Shown here in pieces: positions 49,482 to 61,003 of a stretch of 64,000 nt of DNA (position 1 is its first letter; each line of letters begins with the position of its first letter). The stretch is from Tetraselmis striata (taxonomy: Eukaryota; Chlorophyta; Chlorodendrophyceae; Chlorodendrales; Chlorodendraceae): the NCBI GenBank assembly GCA_006384855.1, contig VCJN01000053.1, positions 111,722 to 175,721 of the forward strand, written 5' to 3'. Under the pieces are notes generated by a model. That model was not told the origin of the DNA, ran no database searches, and saw nothing but the letters and a program-made list of their open reading frames with translations. Both the position numbers and the translations under genes were made by a program.

Positions 49482-50874
49482 CAACCGGGTATATGTATAT
49501 GTATATAAATATGTATATACATAGTCGCTATAAACATTTAATCATATAAGTAAAATGTACAGAAATATCTACATACATATACATATTTACAATATATATG
49601 ATTCAATCAGCGCCGCGATTCGCTCACCTCAGGACTGACGAGTCCAAACTGCTACGGGTAATCCTTACGTGCTGGGACCTGCAGAGTCGCACAGCAGTTG
49701 CGATTGGTACAATAAGCAAGTGAGTGTCAGCGCATCGAGCGCGAGAAGACCGACGGACCCTGCGAGATTGTACTACTACTCGTAATGTAAATTATTGTCG
49801 CCACCCACAGCTCCTTTACTTGCTACGGCAATGTTGCCCGATACCATGACAGAGGATATTGCTGAGCCGTAGCACTAGAATAACAGCGCAACAAAAACGC
49901 TTGGAAGCGCAGTGCCCTTTGATGTTTCATGGGCGTCTGCGCTCGCTCGTCCTGCATGCAACAAACAGGATTCGCACACGTGGGTGAGGGAGCATCAAGA
50001 AGACTGGACATCAGTGGCACGGGGTATCCAACACATCCAGGAAGCATGTTCGTCCCATCAGATTGCGGAACGCATGTCGAGCTTTTGAGATTGCGAGCGA
50101 GGTGCGGTGTTGGCTGCAAGGAGGGGAGGGGTTCCAGCTGTGAGATGAACGATCCAGTGAGCATCTACATCTATGATGGAAGTTAAGCAAAAGTGCAGCG
50201 CACTCATAGCAGGAAGCCAGCCATTTAGCCTTTGCAGGGCATCTGTAGGAGTACACGGCAACAACATCCCATTGATGGAAAGGCATGATTCTCAGGTGTC
50301 TGCGAGAAGCTGCTCAATCGTCTACCTCGACTGGCTCTACCCCCCCCCCCTCCCCCCTTTCCGTCACATAAAGGGCAAGTACATCAATATACTGCCATTC
50401 TGTGCTGCCCTGACGCATTTGCCCTGGCAATTGCAGTGAATCTTGGTTCGATTGCATGCCGTTTTCCCCTGAGGTGCAGATACTAACCCCTGCCCCAAAG
50501 GCGCAGCTCCTCCGCCCCTCCCACTGAACGCAAGAGTCCAAAGAATGCCGTGGGAAGGAGCCACTACTGGCCAGCAGTCATCAGGCAGGTCGCCGTACAT
50601 CGCCACCTCGCTTCGCAGAGCACCTGATGGAGGCCCCTGCCATGCAAGCGTGGTTTTCCGGTACGAAAATCCTAAACTCAATACGCGATGAAACCCTTTC
50701 ACAAACAAATAAATGTATACCCGGTCACCATGTAAAAACAAGAGATGACGTGGCGGTGATGGACAGGTATGAAACGTGTATGCTACTGCACACATGAGTT
50801 GTACTCAGGCTTACACACGAGCAGAACTATGCTCAGCTAACCAGCCTTGGAGCGTGGGGCAGCCACTGGCAGCC
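49482..50874. other. Intergenic, no gene recognised
   Basis: AT-rich simple sequence at 49490-49600, then mixed sequence with a C run at 50340-50350. TTACA at 50811-50815, TGTAA on the minus strand, lies 60 bases beyond the stop of the RRM gene and is its likely poly(A) signal. Confidence 0.5.
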
Positions 50875-52662
50875 CTACTCCAGGTCCTCCAGTACCTCAT
50901 CCTCAGCCTCGGCAATCTCCACATCAGCCGCTTCTGGCACCTCCTCGGCCTCTGCGCCGCCCTTGGCGCTCTTCTTCTGGGCAAAGTAGCTGTCCAGGTC
51001 CTCGTCCAGCTTCTCTGCGGTCAGAGGCTAGAAGGAGAAGGGCGGAGGCGGGGGGTGGGGGTAAGTAGTCAGGCTGAAGTCAACAGCTGCATCTGACTGC
51101 CCCCCCCCCCCCCCCCCCCACTCAATCATCATCATCCTCACCTCCTTCTTCTCCCGGCCGCCGCGCTCCCTGCGGCCGCCGCGCTCGCCGCCCCTTTCGC
51201 TTCTCTCGCTCCTCGCGGGCCTCTCAACCACGAGCACCTTGCCCGCCGACCTCCTCGCCGGCCGTTCCTCCCTCCGGGTCTCCATTCTGTCTTCATTGCC
51301 GGGCTCGCGGTCCTCCCGCACGAAGATGGCCCGCCCTGTGGAAAGACACAATATCAGCCACCTTGGTCGGCAAATGGCAGCCCTTCCAAGTGTCTAATAC
51401 TTCTTCAAAGTGGCAAATGCTTCAAAAACTTTTGATGCGCATATTAAATGCAGTTTCGAAAATGTGCCTGGCCTTACGCTAACGTGGAAGTGCGCATGCA
51501 TCCCAACAGGGAAAATTTATGACACCATTCACGTGTGCATGTAAGAGGTTATGTAGCTGCTCAGGATACATTAGAGGTATGTATGCTAGAAGCGTATATG
51601 CTAGTATGGTACGAAGGTGAACAAAGATGGCAGGGGGGGAGGGGAGGGGTGGGGGGGAGGGGGCTCCAAAGCATGGAGCGCGTACCCTTCAGCTCCGTGT
51701 CATGCAGAGCGCGGATTGCCTCCTGCGCGTCTTCCGGATTGGTGTACTCCACAATGCCGCAGCCCTGCGCGCCATGGCCGCGCACTTGGCAGTTTAGAAG
51801 CGTGGAGGATGGGCGAAGAGGGGGGGGGGGGTGCATTATCTGCAGGATGCACGGTTGTGGGGTTTAGCTCACCTTGGAGCGGCCATCGGGGCCCGTCATG
51901 ACTTTGGTGAACCTACAAGTACAGATGGAGAAACGCACGCGTGGAGGAACACACAGTTTGAAGGCATCCCAGACACCACTCGCGGGCCATCCCGAACAAC
52001 AGCGCCTCCCCGCCGCCGCCGCCACGCCCGCTCGCCATCAACCACCCTCAAACCCGCCCCGCGGTCCCTCTCTTTACTCCCTGACAGCCTTCACTCCCTG
52101 CATTGCCGGGGCCGCCAGCCTCGTAGAGGTCCGGCTAGGGCCTCGGCAGCAAAAACCATCACACAGCGGTGGAGTCAGACATGTGGCCGCCTCGCACTCA
52201 CGCGACTTCTCCAACCTCGCGCATGTGGTCCTTCAGGTCCTGCATGGAGCAAGGAATCTCGAGTCAGAATACAATCCACCTGCTAAGGTGATCCCTCCAA
52301 TAGGTGTCTTGCTCCCCCTTCTCCCACCATGATAGAACAGGGGAGGGGCGCCCTACCTGCCAAGACACACGGTACGCCAGGTTGCCAACAAACACTTTGC
52401 AGCCAGGGGAGGCAGCAGCGCGGTCGCCCCCCCTGCGGATAGGGGAGCGGTCCCGGTCCCTGCAGGAGCGCCAGAGGCAGAAGCAGAATAATCTCACTCA
52501 GCTGCGTCCAGCCCGTGGGAAAACACGAGAAGACGAGAGACGCAGGGTGGAGCACGCGTGCGGACACAACGGGCAAGAAAGGGCACGAAACCGCCCGCCT
52601 GAGGTTTTGCAGACAGCTGATCCGAAATGGCAGATACCAGTCGTAAGCTGGGCGGGCAGAGG

Positions 52663-52697
<35 letters not shown>

Positions 52698-52884
52698 GTG
52701 ACGCAAGGGCAGGAATGCCCGGGGTGTGGGGTTTTCGACAACCGGTTCCGGAAGCTAAAGCGCCGCACCTGCGGCCGTAACCCCCGCCGTGGCCGCGGTC
52801 GCGGTCGCCACCACGAGAGCCGCCCCCGCGGCGGCTGGAGTAGTCCCTCTCCGTGCGGTCATCGTGCCACATAGATCCGGCCAT
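50875..52884 (-). CDS. RRM RNA-binding protein with Arg/Gly-rich start and FoP/ALYREF-like C-terminus
   Basis: Seven exons can be read: 52884 to about 52766 (MAGSMWHDDRTERDY, then an Arg/Gly-rich SRRGGGSRGGDRDRGHGGG), about 52460-52357 (RSPIRRGGD, then RNP2 in CKVFVGNLAYRVSWQ), about 52240-52203 (DLKDHMREVGEVA), about 51910-51872 (FTKVMTGPDGRSK), about 51775-51687 (RNP1 in GCGIVEYTNPEDAQEAI), about 51340-51140 (GRAIFVREDREPG plus an Arg/Glu-rich stretch) and about 51030-50875 (LTAEKLDEDLDSYFAQKKSA and a Glu-rich end). The RRM core is like hnRNP-M/Gbp2 proteins, while the LDEDLDSYF tail resembles the C-terminal motif of ALYREF/CHTOP export adaptors. A nuclear mRNA packaging or export role is inferred. 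Several exons break inside the RRM, and introns carry long G or C runs. Confidence 0.85.
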
Positions 52885-53222
52885 GGCGCTGTAGGCTGTT
52901 GACACGACGGGCGGGTGTGTAACTGAAAGCGGTTGCGCGATACTACTTCTTACTTAGGGTTGTTGGTATCCTCTTTCTATGAGACTCCGGCAAGGTTGGG
53001 CGCGGTTGCCTGGCGGCGGGGTTTCTACTCGGGCAACCACCCACGCGGCACGCTCGACGGAGACCGATATGTTGCGAAGGGCCGTTGCTTGATGCTCTGG
53101 CCGAGCGTTTTGTCCTGTCGTGTCTGACGATAAGGTAAACGATATGTCTCTACCGCCCCGAAGTTCCTGCACGGCCGCGTCGAGGTTGCGCGGAGGTTGC
53201 AGGAGCGGGATGGCGGCGCGCT
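52885..53222. other. Upstream region of the RRM gene
   Basis: No gene seen; contains the presumed promoter of the minus-strand RRM gene. Confidence 0.4.
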
Positions 53223-53455
53223 GCCTTTTCCCGCCCCCGGGACAGGACTGGCAACAGTGAAACTCATGCAGAGTCTACGGCGCCCGTTCAGGCAGCGATT
53301 CAGTCACGGTAAGCCCTGGGTGGGCGACGCTCAGTTACCGGTACAGTCAACAAGCGAATTGCCGAAGCATTCTGCACGACTAACTAGAGGTCAGTGATAT
53401 AATTTCCAACACTGTTGGCTCACCGCCGTCTAAAACACTGCCGGCCACGAAATGT
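53223..53455 (-). mobile_element. LINE 3' fragment, minus strand
   Basis: Reverse complement of the 3' end of the LINE at 34540-34777, including the GTGTTTTAGACGGTGA region and the GTCCCGGGGGCGGAAAA end. Its upstream continuation resumes at 54535. Confidence 0.85.
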
Positions 53456-54534
53456 CCTTCCTTCCCGTGCGTGTGTGCGTTGGCCCATTTTAGTATTAAT
53501 AAGGCCAGTAAAAAAATTGTAAGGGTGTTTTAGGTACATACCCCCCCCCCCCCCCCCCCCCCCGCCCCCCTCTGATGTGACCACCCCCCCCCCCCCCCCC
53601 CCCTCCATAAGTTTTGTACCTGGCTGATGTAATGTGTAAAGTACTATCAACATCAATGTCCATGGGAAGTGCTGCACTTGTCCATATATTATGTTGGGGG
53701 CAGCTGCCACACACGTAGGTGTGCATATCAAGGCATGCATGAGGGCAGCATTACACAAACCACACGATTAAAGCAATATAGTGTTCTATGGCTTCCCCTC
53801 CTCCTTCAGGCGTGTGCCCACCAGGCAAACTTTAAGTGCCGAGTGGGCACCTCTTCCATCGCATCCCATCACAGGTTATCTTCGAGCATGCGGCTGCCAC
53901 CGGGCTTGCGAGTCGCAGGCCGCCTCATACTGCCTCTTATTGCCGCACGCCGCCTCCTATGGCGAGCTGAACCTCTCATGGTCCACGACGACCACTGCAA
54001 TGTGTTCGAGGACAAAGGATAGGCTAGGGTAAAGGTCGTTCACATGCTCACTGCATACTCTAGCATGCTACGCACGGTACGGCCCTCTAGCCAATCCTGC
54101 TCCAGGGGATCGAACACAGGCCTAACGGAAAGCACCTTGGCGTCCGACTTCACCTCCACCTTCACGGTGTGTCTGGTGGATGATACCGACATGGTGATAG
54201 CTACCTAAGCCGAAGGTTGGCAACGTGAGGTAGGCGTGGTTGTATGTATGTCGACTGATAGGAATTCGCGCTCGGGCCGACCGCATCATGCAGCAGGGGG
54301 CCTAGCTGCGCGGGAGGCGGCGGCAGTGCTTACTTGCGAGGGTTGTGCGATGCGTACGGTTATAGTAGTTGGCGATACGGCGGTTGCAGCCGGTAAGCAA
54401 AGCGGAAAGTATTAGCATCAAAACGTTGGGCCATGCAGGGCCAGCTATCACATTCCCCCCCCCCCCCCCCCTCTCCCCCCTTTTGTTTTGAGTGAGATAT
54501 GGCACCTACAACACACTTACAATTCTTACTAGCC
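53456..54534. other. Unrelated DNA splitting a LINE copy
   Basis: About 1.08 kb with two C runs (53541-53570 and 53586-53603) separates two minus-strand pieces of one LINE. No terminal repeats were found. It contains a short minus-strand frame, described separately. Confidence 0.5.
54040..54192 (-). CDS. Small hypothetical ORF or first exon (50 residues)
   Basis: ATG to TGA frame starting MSVSSTRHTVKVEVKSD and containing VRPVFDPLEQDWLEGR. The composition is protein-like, with no low-complexity bias. A GTGAGC donor-like site sits just before the stop (LEYA|GTGAGC), so it may be exon 1 of a longer gene, with an acceptor at about 53991 (TTGCAG). No family recognised. Confidence 0.3.
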   Translation of the reverse strand: MSVSSTRHTVKVEVKSDAKVLSVRPVFDPLEQDWLEGRTVRSMLEYAVSM

Positions 54535-54718
54535 TAATGCGCGTTGGGGCAAGCCCCATCAGACGGAGCAAAATAGCATTTCGGGAGTGCGATACATATG
54601 TGCAACAAAAAAGCAATGTGAGGGAGGGCCCAACGACGCCACGACTGCAAAAATTTCCCATGCCCGCCCGTAAAATCCAGGGCGGCGAGCTGCTACCAAG
54701 TAGTACCCGCGACCGAAG
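54535..54718 (-). mobile_element. LINE ORF fragment, minus strand
   Basis: Reverse complement of LINE bases about 34340-34490 (the stretch encoding LDFTGNGKFF and LPHFAFF). Together with 53223-53455 it is one older copy with an interruption and about 45 bases missing at the join. Confidence 0.8.
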
Positions 54719-55444
54719 CAAGATTTTATATTAATGACGATATATTATTACTAATTCATAATATTATATCAATTATTATATATTATTACTATTATAATAT
54801 AGTATTGTATCTTATTACATAGTATTACATATTGATCGTTCTATGTGTATATACATGTATTATAAGGATTGTGTCTATGCAGCTCGTTCGGGTGAATAGT
54901 AAAAACATGACATTACATGCCGGACCGTGTTTTTGAGACCGCCCTAACCAAAAACCGCCAAAACATGCAGCAAGAACTACCTATGGTAGTGAACTATCCG
55001 GGTCCTGGGTACTCGAATGATCCCGCCGGTGGGTTCAAAACGGTAGAATATAATCCTTATCCCTTATCCCTTTATGTTGAGCGCCCGAAATTCGACACCG
55101 GTGAGACATGTGTTCTATAAAGTAATGGAATCTGGAGCGGCCCAACCTGAAATGCACTTGGTCGACCCGCGTGGAATTCCGTCGATAGATATCCGGTGCC
55201 GTTGCGGTTCATAAACGAACTTGAAAGCGGGGGTGCCTATCCGCATGTTAGCATGCTTGCCTATTTGGCTGCCGCTGTCCGGACCCGTATCCTGATTTTC
55301 ATCAGCATTTTTTTGTATATCACCGCAAGCAAAGTAATTTTCCCGTAGTTTAACCCGTACTCGTATGATATCACTAGTCCATCCATATGATATACAACGA
55401 AGAGTATTCTGCGAAATGCAATTTATCCGTTAATTAATGCATGA
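54719..55444. other. Intergenic with AT-rich island and a small ORF
   Basis: 54722-54850 is nearly pure A/T. An ATG frame at 54917-55120 (MPDRVFETALTKNRQNM, 67 residues, with NYPGPGYSNDPAGGF) is of normal composition but matches no family I know, and it has no support from neighbours. Confidence 0.35.
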
Positions 55445-55605
55445 GCTATCATTCGTAAACGAAACGCGCGCGGGATGCGCCCACTGTAGGAACCGTTGCA
55501 TCCGCCGGGCGTTTCTCCGACGGTCCAGCACCTTCAGTTGACCCCAAGTTATGATTCGCAAATGAAAGGAGCGCGCGGGACGCGCAATACGCCCTCGAAC
55601 GCGCA
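55445..55605 (+). mobile_element. End fragment of the ATCATTCGT TIR element
   Basis: About 160 bases matching 61005-61172 (GAGCTATCATTCGTAAACGA, CTCCGACGGTCCAGCACC, CAAGTTATGATTCGCAAATG). Homology ends at the A repeat of retroelement copy 4, so that element probably inserted here. Confidence 0.7.
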
Positions 55606-55611
55606 GCAATA

Positions 55612-56611
55612 TGATCTAAACTAGTTTATGGGGTTTCCTCCTTTTCCCTAACCGCTTTTCGGCTACAAGTGATGCTCAGTAGTACGGGAACTAGGCACCT
55701 GTCGTTGCTCCTTTTTTGGGCGTAGCACGAGTAGACATAAAAGCAGCCATAACAGTTGAGCATGCAATCTTCCAGTTGTCGCTGCGTTACACGCAGCGAT
55801 GTTAAAATTGTCTCGTAACATGTTGCCAGCAAGGTCACCCCATGTTGTTCAACAGCACACCCGGCTCACCACCCGTGTGTGAAATCTCATCCGTACGCCA
55901 GTGCATTACCATGTCAGATGGAGAAGAACCCGTCGTTGAGCCGACGCTCGAATCGCTTCAAGCATACGTGAAGGCCCAGTCTACATTGTTGCGGGAGCTG
56001 GCAATTGCGTTAGCTCAATTGACGGCTCGTGACCGTGTTGTCGATGGAGACGGAGTACATGGCTCTGGTTCCGGCAGCGTGGGAGCCGCAGTGCGCCCCG
56101 ACCTGCTAGAGCTAGCCCAGGGCGGCCGTGTCGGAGCAAAATCCGTGAATCATGACGAGGACGACTACCTCGCGGTGCCAGAACTACTGCAACGAGCAGA
56201 GTCCGGTTACGAGGCCGTTCGACCGGCCAGCCGAGTGTCTGGACTCTTCCCCCGAGCACGGACCTAACGAACGAGTACCTCAAGCAGAATGAACGGCGTC
56301 TGCCGGCCCAGGAGGAGTGTCTTTGGATGTCGTGTTTCGGGGCCCACATGGCCGCACTTTTTGTAGCTCTCGACGAGCTGCTACCCTACGTCCTAGCTGC
56401 AAATCAATACTTCACCCCCTACCTCGCACGTGCTCGGAATCACGCCGAAGCCATCGACAAGGCGTTTCGCTTTCGTCTGGCCTTCTTACGGAGGCTTAAT
56501 GAGATCAAACGCGTGGACGGTGATCAAGGTGTTCTGGACGTGCTGCGAGCCCAGCATTTTCAGCATGCTTCTGAGCACCTAGGTTTTGCGATTTTTGGGG
56601 ACCTCATGAGG
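55612..56611 (+). mobile_element. Tyrosine-recombinase retroelement, copy 4 (5' part only)
   Basis: A1 repeat at about 55612-55800, then the gag-like ORF from the ATG at 55911. The copy stops abruptly at 56611 within gag (FAIFGDLM) and is joined to a different Gly/Arg-rich element. No recombinase or second repeat follows. Confidence 0.85.
55911..56611 (+). pseudogene. gag-like protein, copy 4 (truncated)
   Basis: Reads MSDGEEPVVEPTLESLQAY, LTARDRVVDGDG, VGAKSV, LLQRAESGYEAVRP. A missing T near 56250 shifts the frame after SGLFP, and the core continues in another frame: FGAHMAALFVALDELLPYV, YLARARNHAEAIDKAFRFR, HFQHASEHLGFAIFGDLM. It is the best guide to the intact middle of this protein. Confidence 0.75.
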
Positions 56612-57780
56612 ACTACGAGGCCACGCATACCACTCTCCTTCGAGCCACGAGCCATGCGGGTCGCCATATCGGTCACCTCCCCACTGGCTGTGATCTTCGC
56701 GACGCAGACCCGCAGCCTACGCCTCACGATCGAAGATGACCCCGACAACCCGAACGCTTATCGCATGTCCCCCCCCCCCCCCCCCCCCCCCCCGCCAATC
56801 CCGGCGAGTGGCCAGCTATCCCGCAGACCCGTGTGGCTGCTCGGCGCACTCGCTACCCGCGGAGTCGGACTCCGCTTCATCGACGTCTCCCTAGATGCGA
56901 ACGGCGGCGCGGCACACTACACACGTTCACCCGCCCAGACAACACCGACACCGAACGTGCCCTCTTTATCCGAGCGGCCATGCCACAGCTCACGGGCTGG
57001 AAATGCTGGCTCACCACCAAAAAAGCAAAGCCCCCTGCCCACCGACGCACCCCAGGCGAGCGCCCCCCACCGCCTTCAAGCGGCCGAGGCCGAGGCCACG
57101 GCCCTGGCGGCGGCCGACGCCAATATGAAAGCCGTGATCGTAGCCGCGGCGCGGGCCACAGCTCCCTCACACCTGACGCCCGGCCTACCGAGTTCACCGC
57201 TCGACACAACACCGAGCCACCGCCTGACCCTCTCGCGGACCCGACCGCCATCACCCCCACCCAATTACACCGCATGCCTGCGGCACCTCGGCAGCCCCAT
57301 GGCGCCAGCGGCCCCCCGCCCCCCCCCCCCCCCCCCCCCGCACCGCAGCCGTAGCCCCGCTCCTCGCCAGAAGCGACATGCCCACAAACGCACACCGGCC
57401 GTGTCCTAATCTCCCTCAGTGGCTAAAACCCCAAGGCCAACGTCTTCTCTCCCGGTCCGTACCCGGGCCCCATAGGACCTCTCAGGCCGAGACAACTCCC
57501 CCGATGCCGACCTCCGCAAAAGCTCATCTCGGAGGCCGCCACCTCACTCACCAGACTCTCCCCCCGCGCGCACGCACCCCCGCCTCACCGCCAGGATATT
57601 GCGGCCTTGGGCGCGGGCAGCCCGCTGCACCGCATCACACGCACTCCCTCACCGGAGCCCCCCGCGGGAGACGACCACATGACAGACAACCAGTTACCCT
57701 CCGGGGAGGACTACTCCGACCTCGAAGAAGAGGAAGACGAACCTGGGAGAGAGTCCATGTACGACGACGGCTGGCTCTAA
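56612..57780 (+). pseudogene. gag-like remnant of a second retroelement
   Basis: Coding-looking segments in shifting frames: FIDVSLDANGGAAHYT, then DTERALFIRAAMPQLTGWKC, an Arg/Gly-rich stretch GRGRGHGPGGGRRQYESRDR, Pro-rich parts over two C runs, and a final acidic tail SGEDYSDLEEEEDEPGRES ending at a TAA at 57778. The basic RNA-binding-like middle and its position suggest a gag. It may belong to the same class as the RT at the right edge, but that link is inference. Confidence 0.45.
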
Positions 57781-60134
57781 CTCCTCCGCCACGCCTCCTT
57801 CCCTGTCTTCCCTACAACCACCCAGACCGTTGGCCACCGTCCGACCCCCAACACCGCCACCCACCCTCAAGTACCTCCGGCGCCCACGAACATGCCGCCT
57901 ACCCCCATCAACAACCACCACTCGGCGGGCACCCCGTGCTCCTTGCTCCCCGACACCACCACAAGCAGCACTCCCATAAACAGCAACTCCCTCATCTAAC
58001 AACGGCCGTGATGGCGCCCGTTTCTGGATGGGCCCCCCCTGCTGCACGATACCTAGAGCGACCGGGACGCTCTGGCTCCCTTAATCCAACTAGGTCTCCT
58101 CTGCGGGACACCCATACCTTACTCGGAGTGGACGGTAACACAGCACCGCCCTAGACCAACGCCTACCTGAGCAGCGGGTCGATGCCGCAACTAGCGGACC
58201 AACAAGTTGCGGACTGCTTTCGGGCTGTATGCCGAACTAGGCGCGGAAGATGGAGAAGCCGCAACGCCGGTGGTGGTAGACATGCGGGAAAGCCGACGGC
58301 TGCAGCGGAAGGAAGCGGAGACGGAAACTGAAGGGGAAGGCCGGTGGCCGGAGCTGCAATACACATATGTGTCCCTACTATGGTTAGAGATGGCATGCCC
58401 TAAAAACAACTCGGTTCGGGCGGCGGAGAGCAGCGAATTAGCATGTTGTACCTCAATTTCAAGATTCGGTGTCCTATACACATGCAGCGCAGGAATCGGA
58501 GCCTGCACTGATACATGTACTTACTCGTCGTACGAGTTTCCTTATCCCGATATCCCGCCGCCTGGGTGGACCCGACGACCGTCCTCGGCCCTCTGAATCG
58601 CGAGCCCTCCCTCCGCCTCCACCCCCGGCTGGGGATGGAAGCGGGGCTCGTGCACGAGTGGCACCTTGGTAGCCTTGGCCCCGCCCGTGCTGCCACTGCC
58701 GCGGAGGAGCAGCGCGAGCTGGACACCGGCATCTTATGTCGTTGCGGGTCGTGTCAACTCCCTGTCCGCGGTGCGATGTGCGGTTGCTGCAATGCAAGTA
58801 GCGCTAGAACAAAAGGGATGAGCACAGTGGACCCTCAAGCACCACCTAAGTAGTGATGGAGTGTTCTGGACCGTGAGGTCGGGAGCTGTCGACGGTCAGC
58901 TAGCGACAGCCGCCAGCCGCCAGCCGCCGCCACCACTCTAGAAACTCAGGAAAGTCATAGAAACTACTGGCGTTTCGTGCAGATTAGCAGCGACAGCCGG
59001 TAAAAGTGTTCAAGAGTAGCAGTGCGAATTGACTGCCGGCGCCACTCGGTATGTCTGCCTAACGTCAGTAAAGTACATAACAGCAATGAATACATCGTGC
59101 TGCGTAGTCCGCTGCTCAGCGGCGCATCATACCGTGTGCGCCCATATGTAGCAATAACCGGCATATGTCTGCGCTACCGGTACTTGTGCTAATACTCATA
59201 TGTACATGGGCGTATTTGGGCGACATACAGTAAATTTGATACTGATATGGGTGGGCACAGAGTCGTAAGTGAATGACTGCTAGTGTCAGCCCTGAGTTTC
59301 AGTTTGTGTAGTTCCCACAGAAACACAGAACTAGATCACATGGAAAAATACCAATTCCCCAGTTGATAACGTACACTGAGTGCATTAGGGTCATCTCCAG
59401 ATACCTTGGGACTCCAAATCCACCTACTGCGTGAGTGTGTTCCTGATCACGTGCCGGGAAAATGATTCCTGAATGTGCTGCATCACATCATATCTTTGAA
59501 AGCACGGCAAGACGTGCTTAGTTATTATTGTTTACAATCGGTTAGTTTTAATTATATTCATTGCGCTGCTTTTACTAAAAACCTTGTGGATGGAATTGCG
59601 ACAACCTACAGCACTTACCACTTCATGGTAATTGTGAGACAATAGCCTTGCTGGCCTGTCAGCATTGGCGAGTGCCCGAATATAAACACGGTCAAGACGA
59701 TGGAGTGAATAATATCACACTGGCAAGTGGGACCTCACGCAACACAATAGCTTTCGAAGTATCAGCACCGCCTGATGTGGCTGAAATCGCAGCTGGCTCA
59801 GTCGCAATTCCCATCATTGGCACATTCTGCGTGTGTCTGTGAAGATTTACATCTAGTCCCACTCAGCACAGCGGCTGCATCCGGGTTGCAATTTGCTGGC
59901 ACTCTTCAAGAGAATGTTGAAGGCAGAGTCAAGAGGAAGCATAGATAATATTCGCTTGCATATGGAGCCATGATCCGGGTCAGAGCTCCCTCGCTACAAT
60001 GCATGCTCCACCAGAAGCAGTGAACCGTGTGCCGACAGGAGGGACTGGTGAAGCCATAGGTGGAAGGGTCTCTCAGGAGGTGGGATATCTGTAGTATTGA
60101 TCGAGTCTATATTACATCCGGAAGCTACAACTAC
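57781..60134. other. Intergenic, no gene recognised
   Basis: 57.8-58.15 kb is Pro/His-rich in several frames and compositional. 58.2-60.1 kb becomes more AT-rich with no convincing exon chain. TTACA at 60112-60116 is TGTAA on the minus strand, 19 bases past the psaG stop. Confidence 0.45.
60112..60116 (-). promoter_or_regulatory. Candidate TGTAA poly(A) signal of psaG
   Basis: TGTAA on the sense strand 19 bases after the psaG stop codon; close, so a more distal signal may be used instead. Confidence 0.35.
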
Positions 60135-60530
60135 TTAGTTGTTGGACAGCACGATGGCGGTGAAGCCAAGCACGTGGCCAAGGCTTCCCCAGGCGATGGT
60201 GTCGATGATGGAGAAGCCAGCGGGGTCACCGCCGGAGCGGGTGATGAAGGAGGCCTCCTCGGCCAGCCTGTCGCCGGCAGCCAGGTGCGTCACGCCGTTC
60301 TGCACGGGCTGGCCGGCCTTCTCCTGCTGCGACTTCACGTACGGCATGAACACGAAGCGGCCCAGCGCGAGCATGGCTGCGTTGCACCCGCCGATGACAA
60401 TCATGGGGTCGGCGGAGGCGCGCACGGGCGCGGCGACGGTCGCACGAGCGGCACGGGCCGGGCGGACGGCGCGCACGCGCTGGCCGCCAATGGCCGCGCG
60501 GGAGGTCTGCAGGGACATGGTGGGAGCCAT
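60135..60530 (-). CDS. psaG: Photosystem I reaction centre subunit PsaG, plastid precursor
   Basis: A single open frame of 131 residues. Residues 1 to about 40 are an Ala/Arg/Val-rich chloroplast transit peptide (SLQTSRAAIGGQRVRAVRPA). The mature part has the two membrane helices of the PsaG/PsaK family: helix 1 around MIVIGGCNAAMLALGRFVF, a stromal loop with QNGVTHLAAGDRLAEE, and helix 2 in DPAGFSIIDTIAWGSLGHVL. The loop words Q-N-G-x-T-H and A-G-D and the A-W-G-S-x-G-H signature favour PsaG over PsaK, which has A-C-G instead. The protein sits at the edge of the PSI core and helps anchor the light-harvesting belt. The C-terminus ends shortly after helix 2 (IVLSNN), somewhat shorter than in plants. 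No intron. Confidence 0.88.
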   Translation of the reverse strand: MAPTMSLQTSRAAIGGQRVRAVRPARAARATVAAPVRASADPMIVIGGCNAAMLALGRFVFMPYVKSQQEKAGQPVQNGVTHLAAGDRLAEEASFITRSGGDPAGFSIIDTIAWGSLGHVLGFTAIVLSNN

Positions 60531-61003
60531 TGTAGGGATGGTGGATGGGGGAGCTGGGAGGAGGCTGGCAAATTGTCGGGCAGGTGGTGGAGGTGCGTGG
60601 TCTGCGGTGGGGTGGACTAGATGGCTAGGCTGCCCCGGACAGCCCCGCGCGCCTTCCCCCAGAGAGCTCGGTCATCAAGCCCGGCTAGGCTTTCTCTCAA
60701 ATCCACCTGGCGATTGGCTACGTCAGTCACAGCTGGCAGTGACCTGTACAATCTCAAGGGCCACATTCTCCGCGCACATTGGATAGAAATGTGCTTTTTG
60801 GTACGTTTCGCACGTCTCTTGTACAATAAAGTGGTCGCAAATAGCGGGCATACGATGTGATTGCAGATATATAGCGAATTCGTAAAGTTATTCGAACACT
60901 CCGCAATCGTCCGCAATCCACCAAAATAAAGGCCGCAATCCTCGTTCAGTGCTGAGCACCGCCGGCAATAGCAGCAGCTGACGGGCATGTGACGACCTCT
61001 TCA
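60531..61003. other. psaG upstream region
   Basis: Presumed promoter and 5' leader of psaG; no further gene recognised. Confidence 0.4.

Noticed and set aside
57378..58154. 258-residue Pro/His-rich plus-strand frame
   Set aside because: Composition-driven in C-rich DNA; overlaps the better acidic reading frame ending at 57780 and shows no motif.
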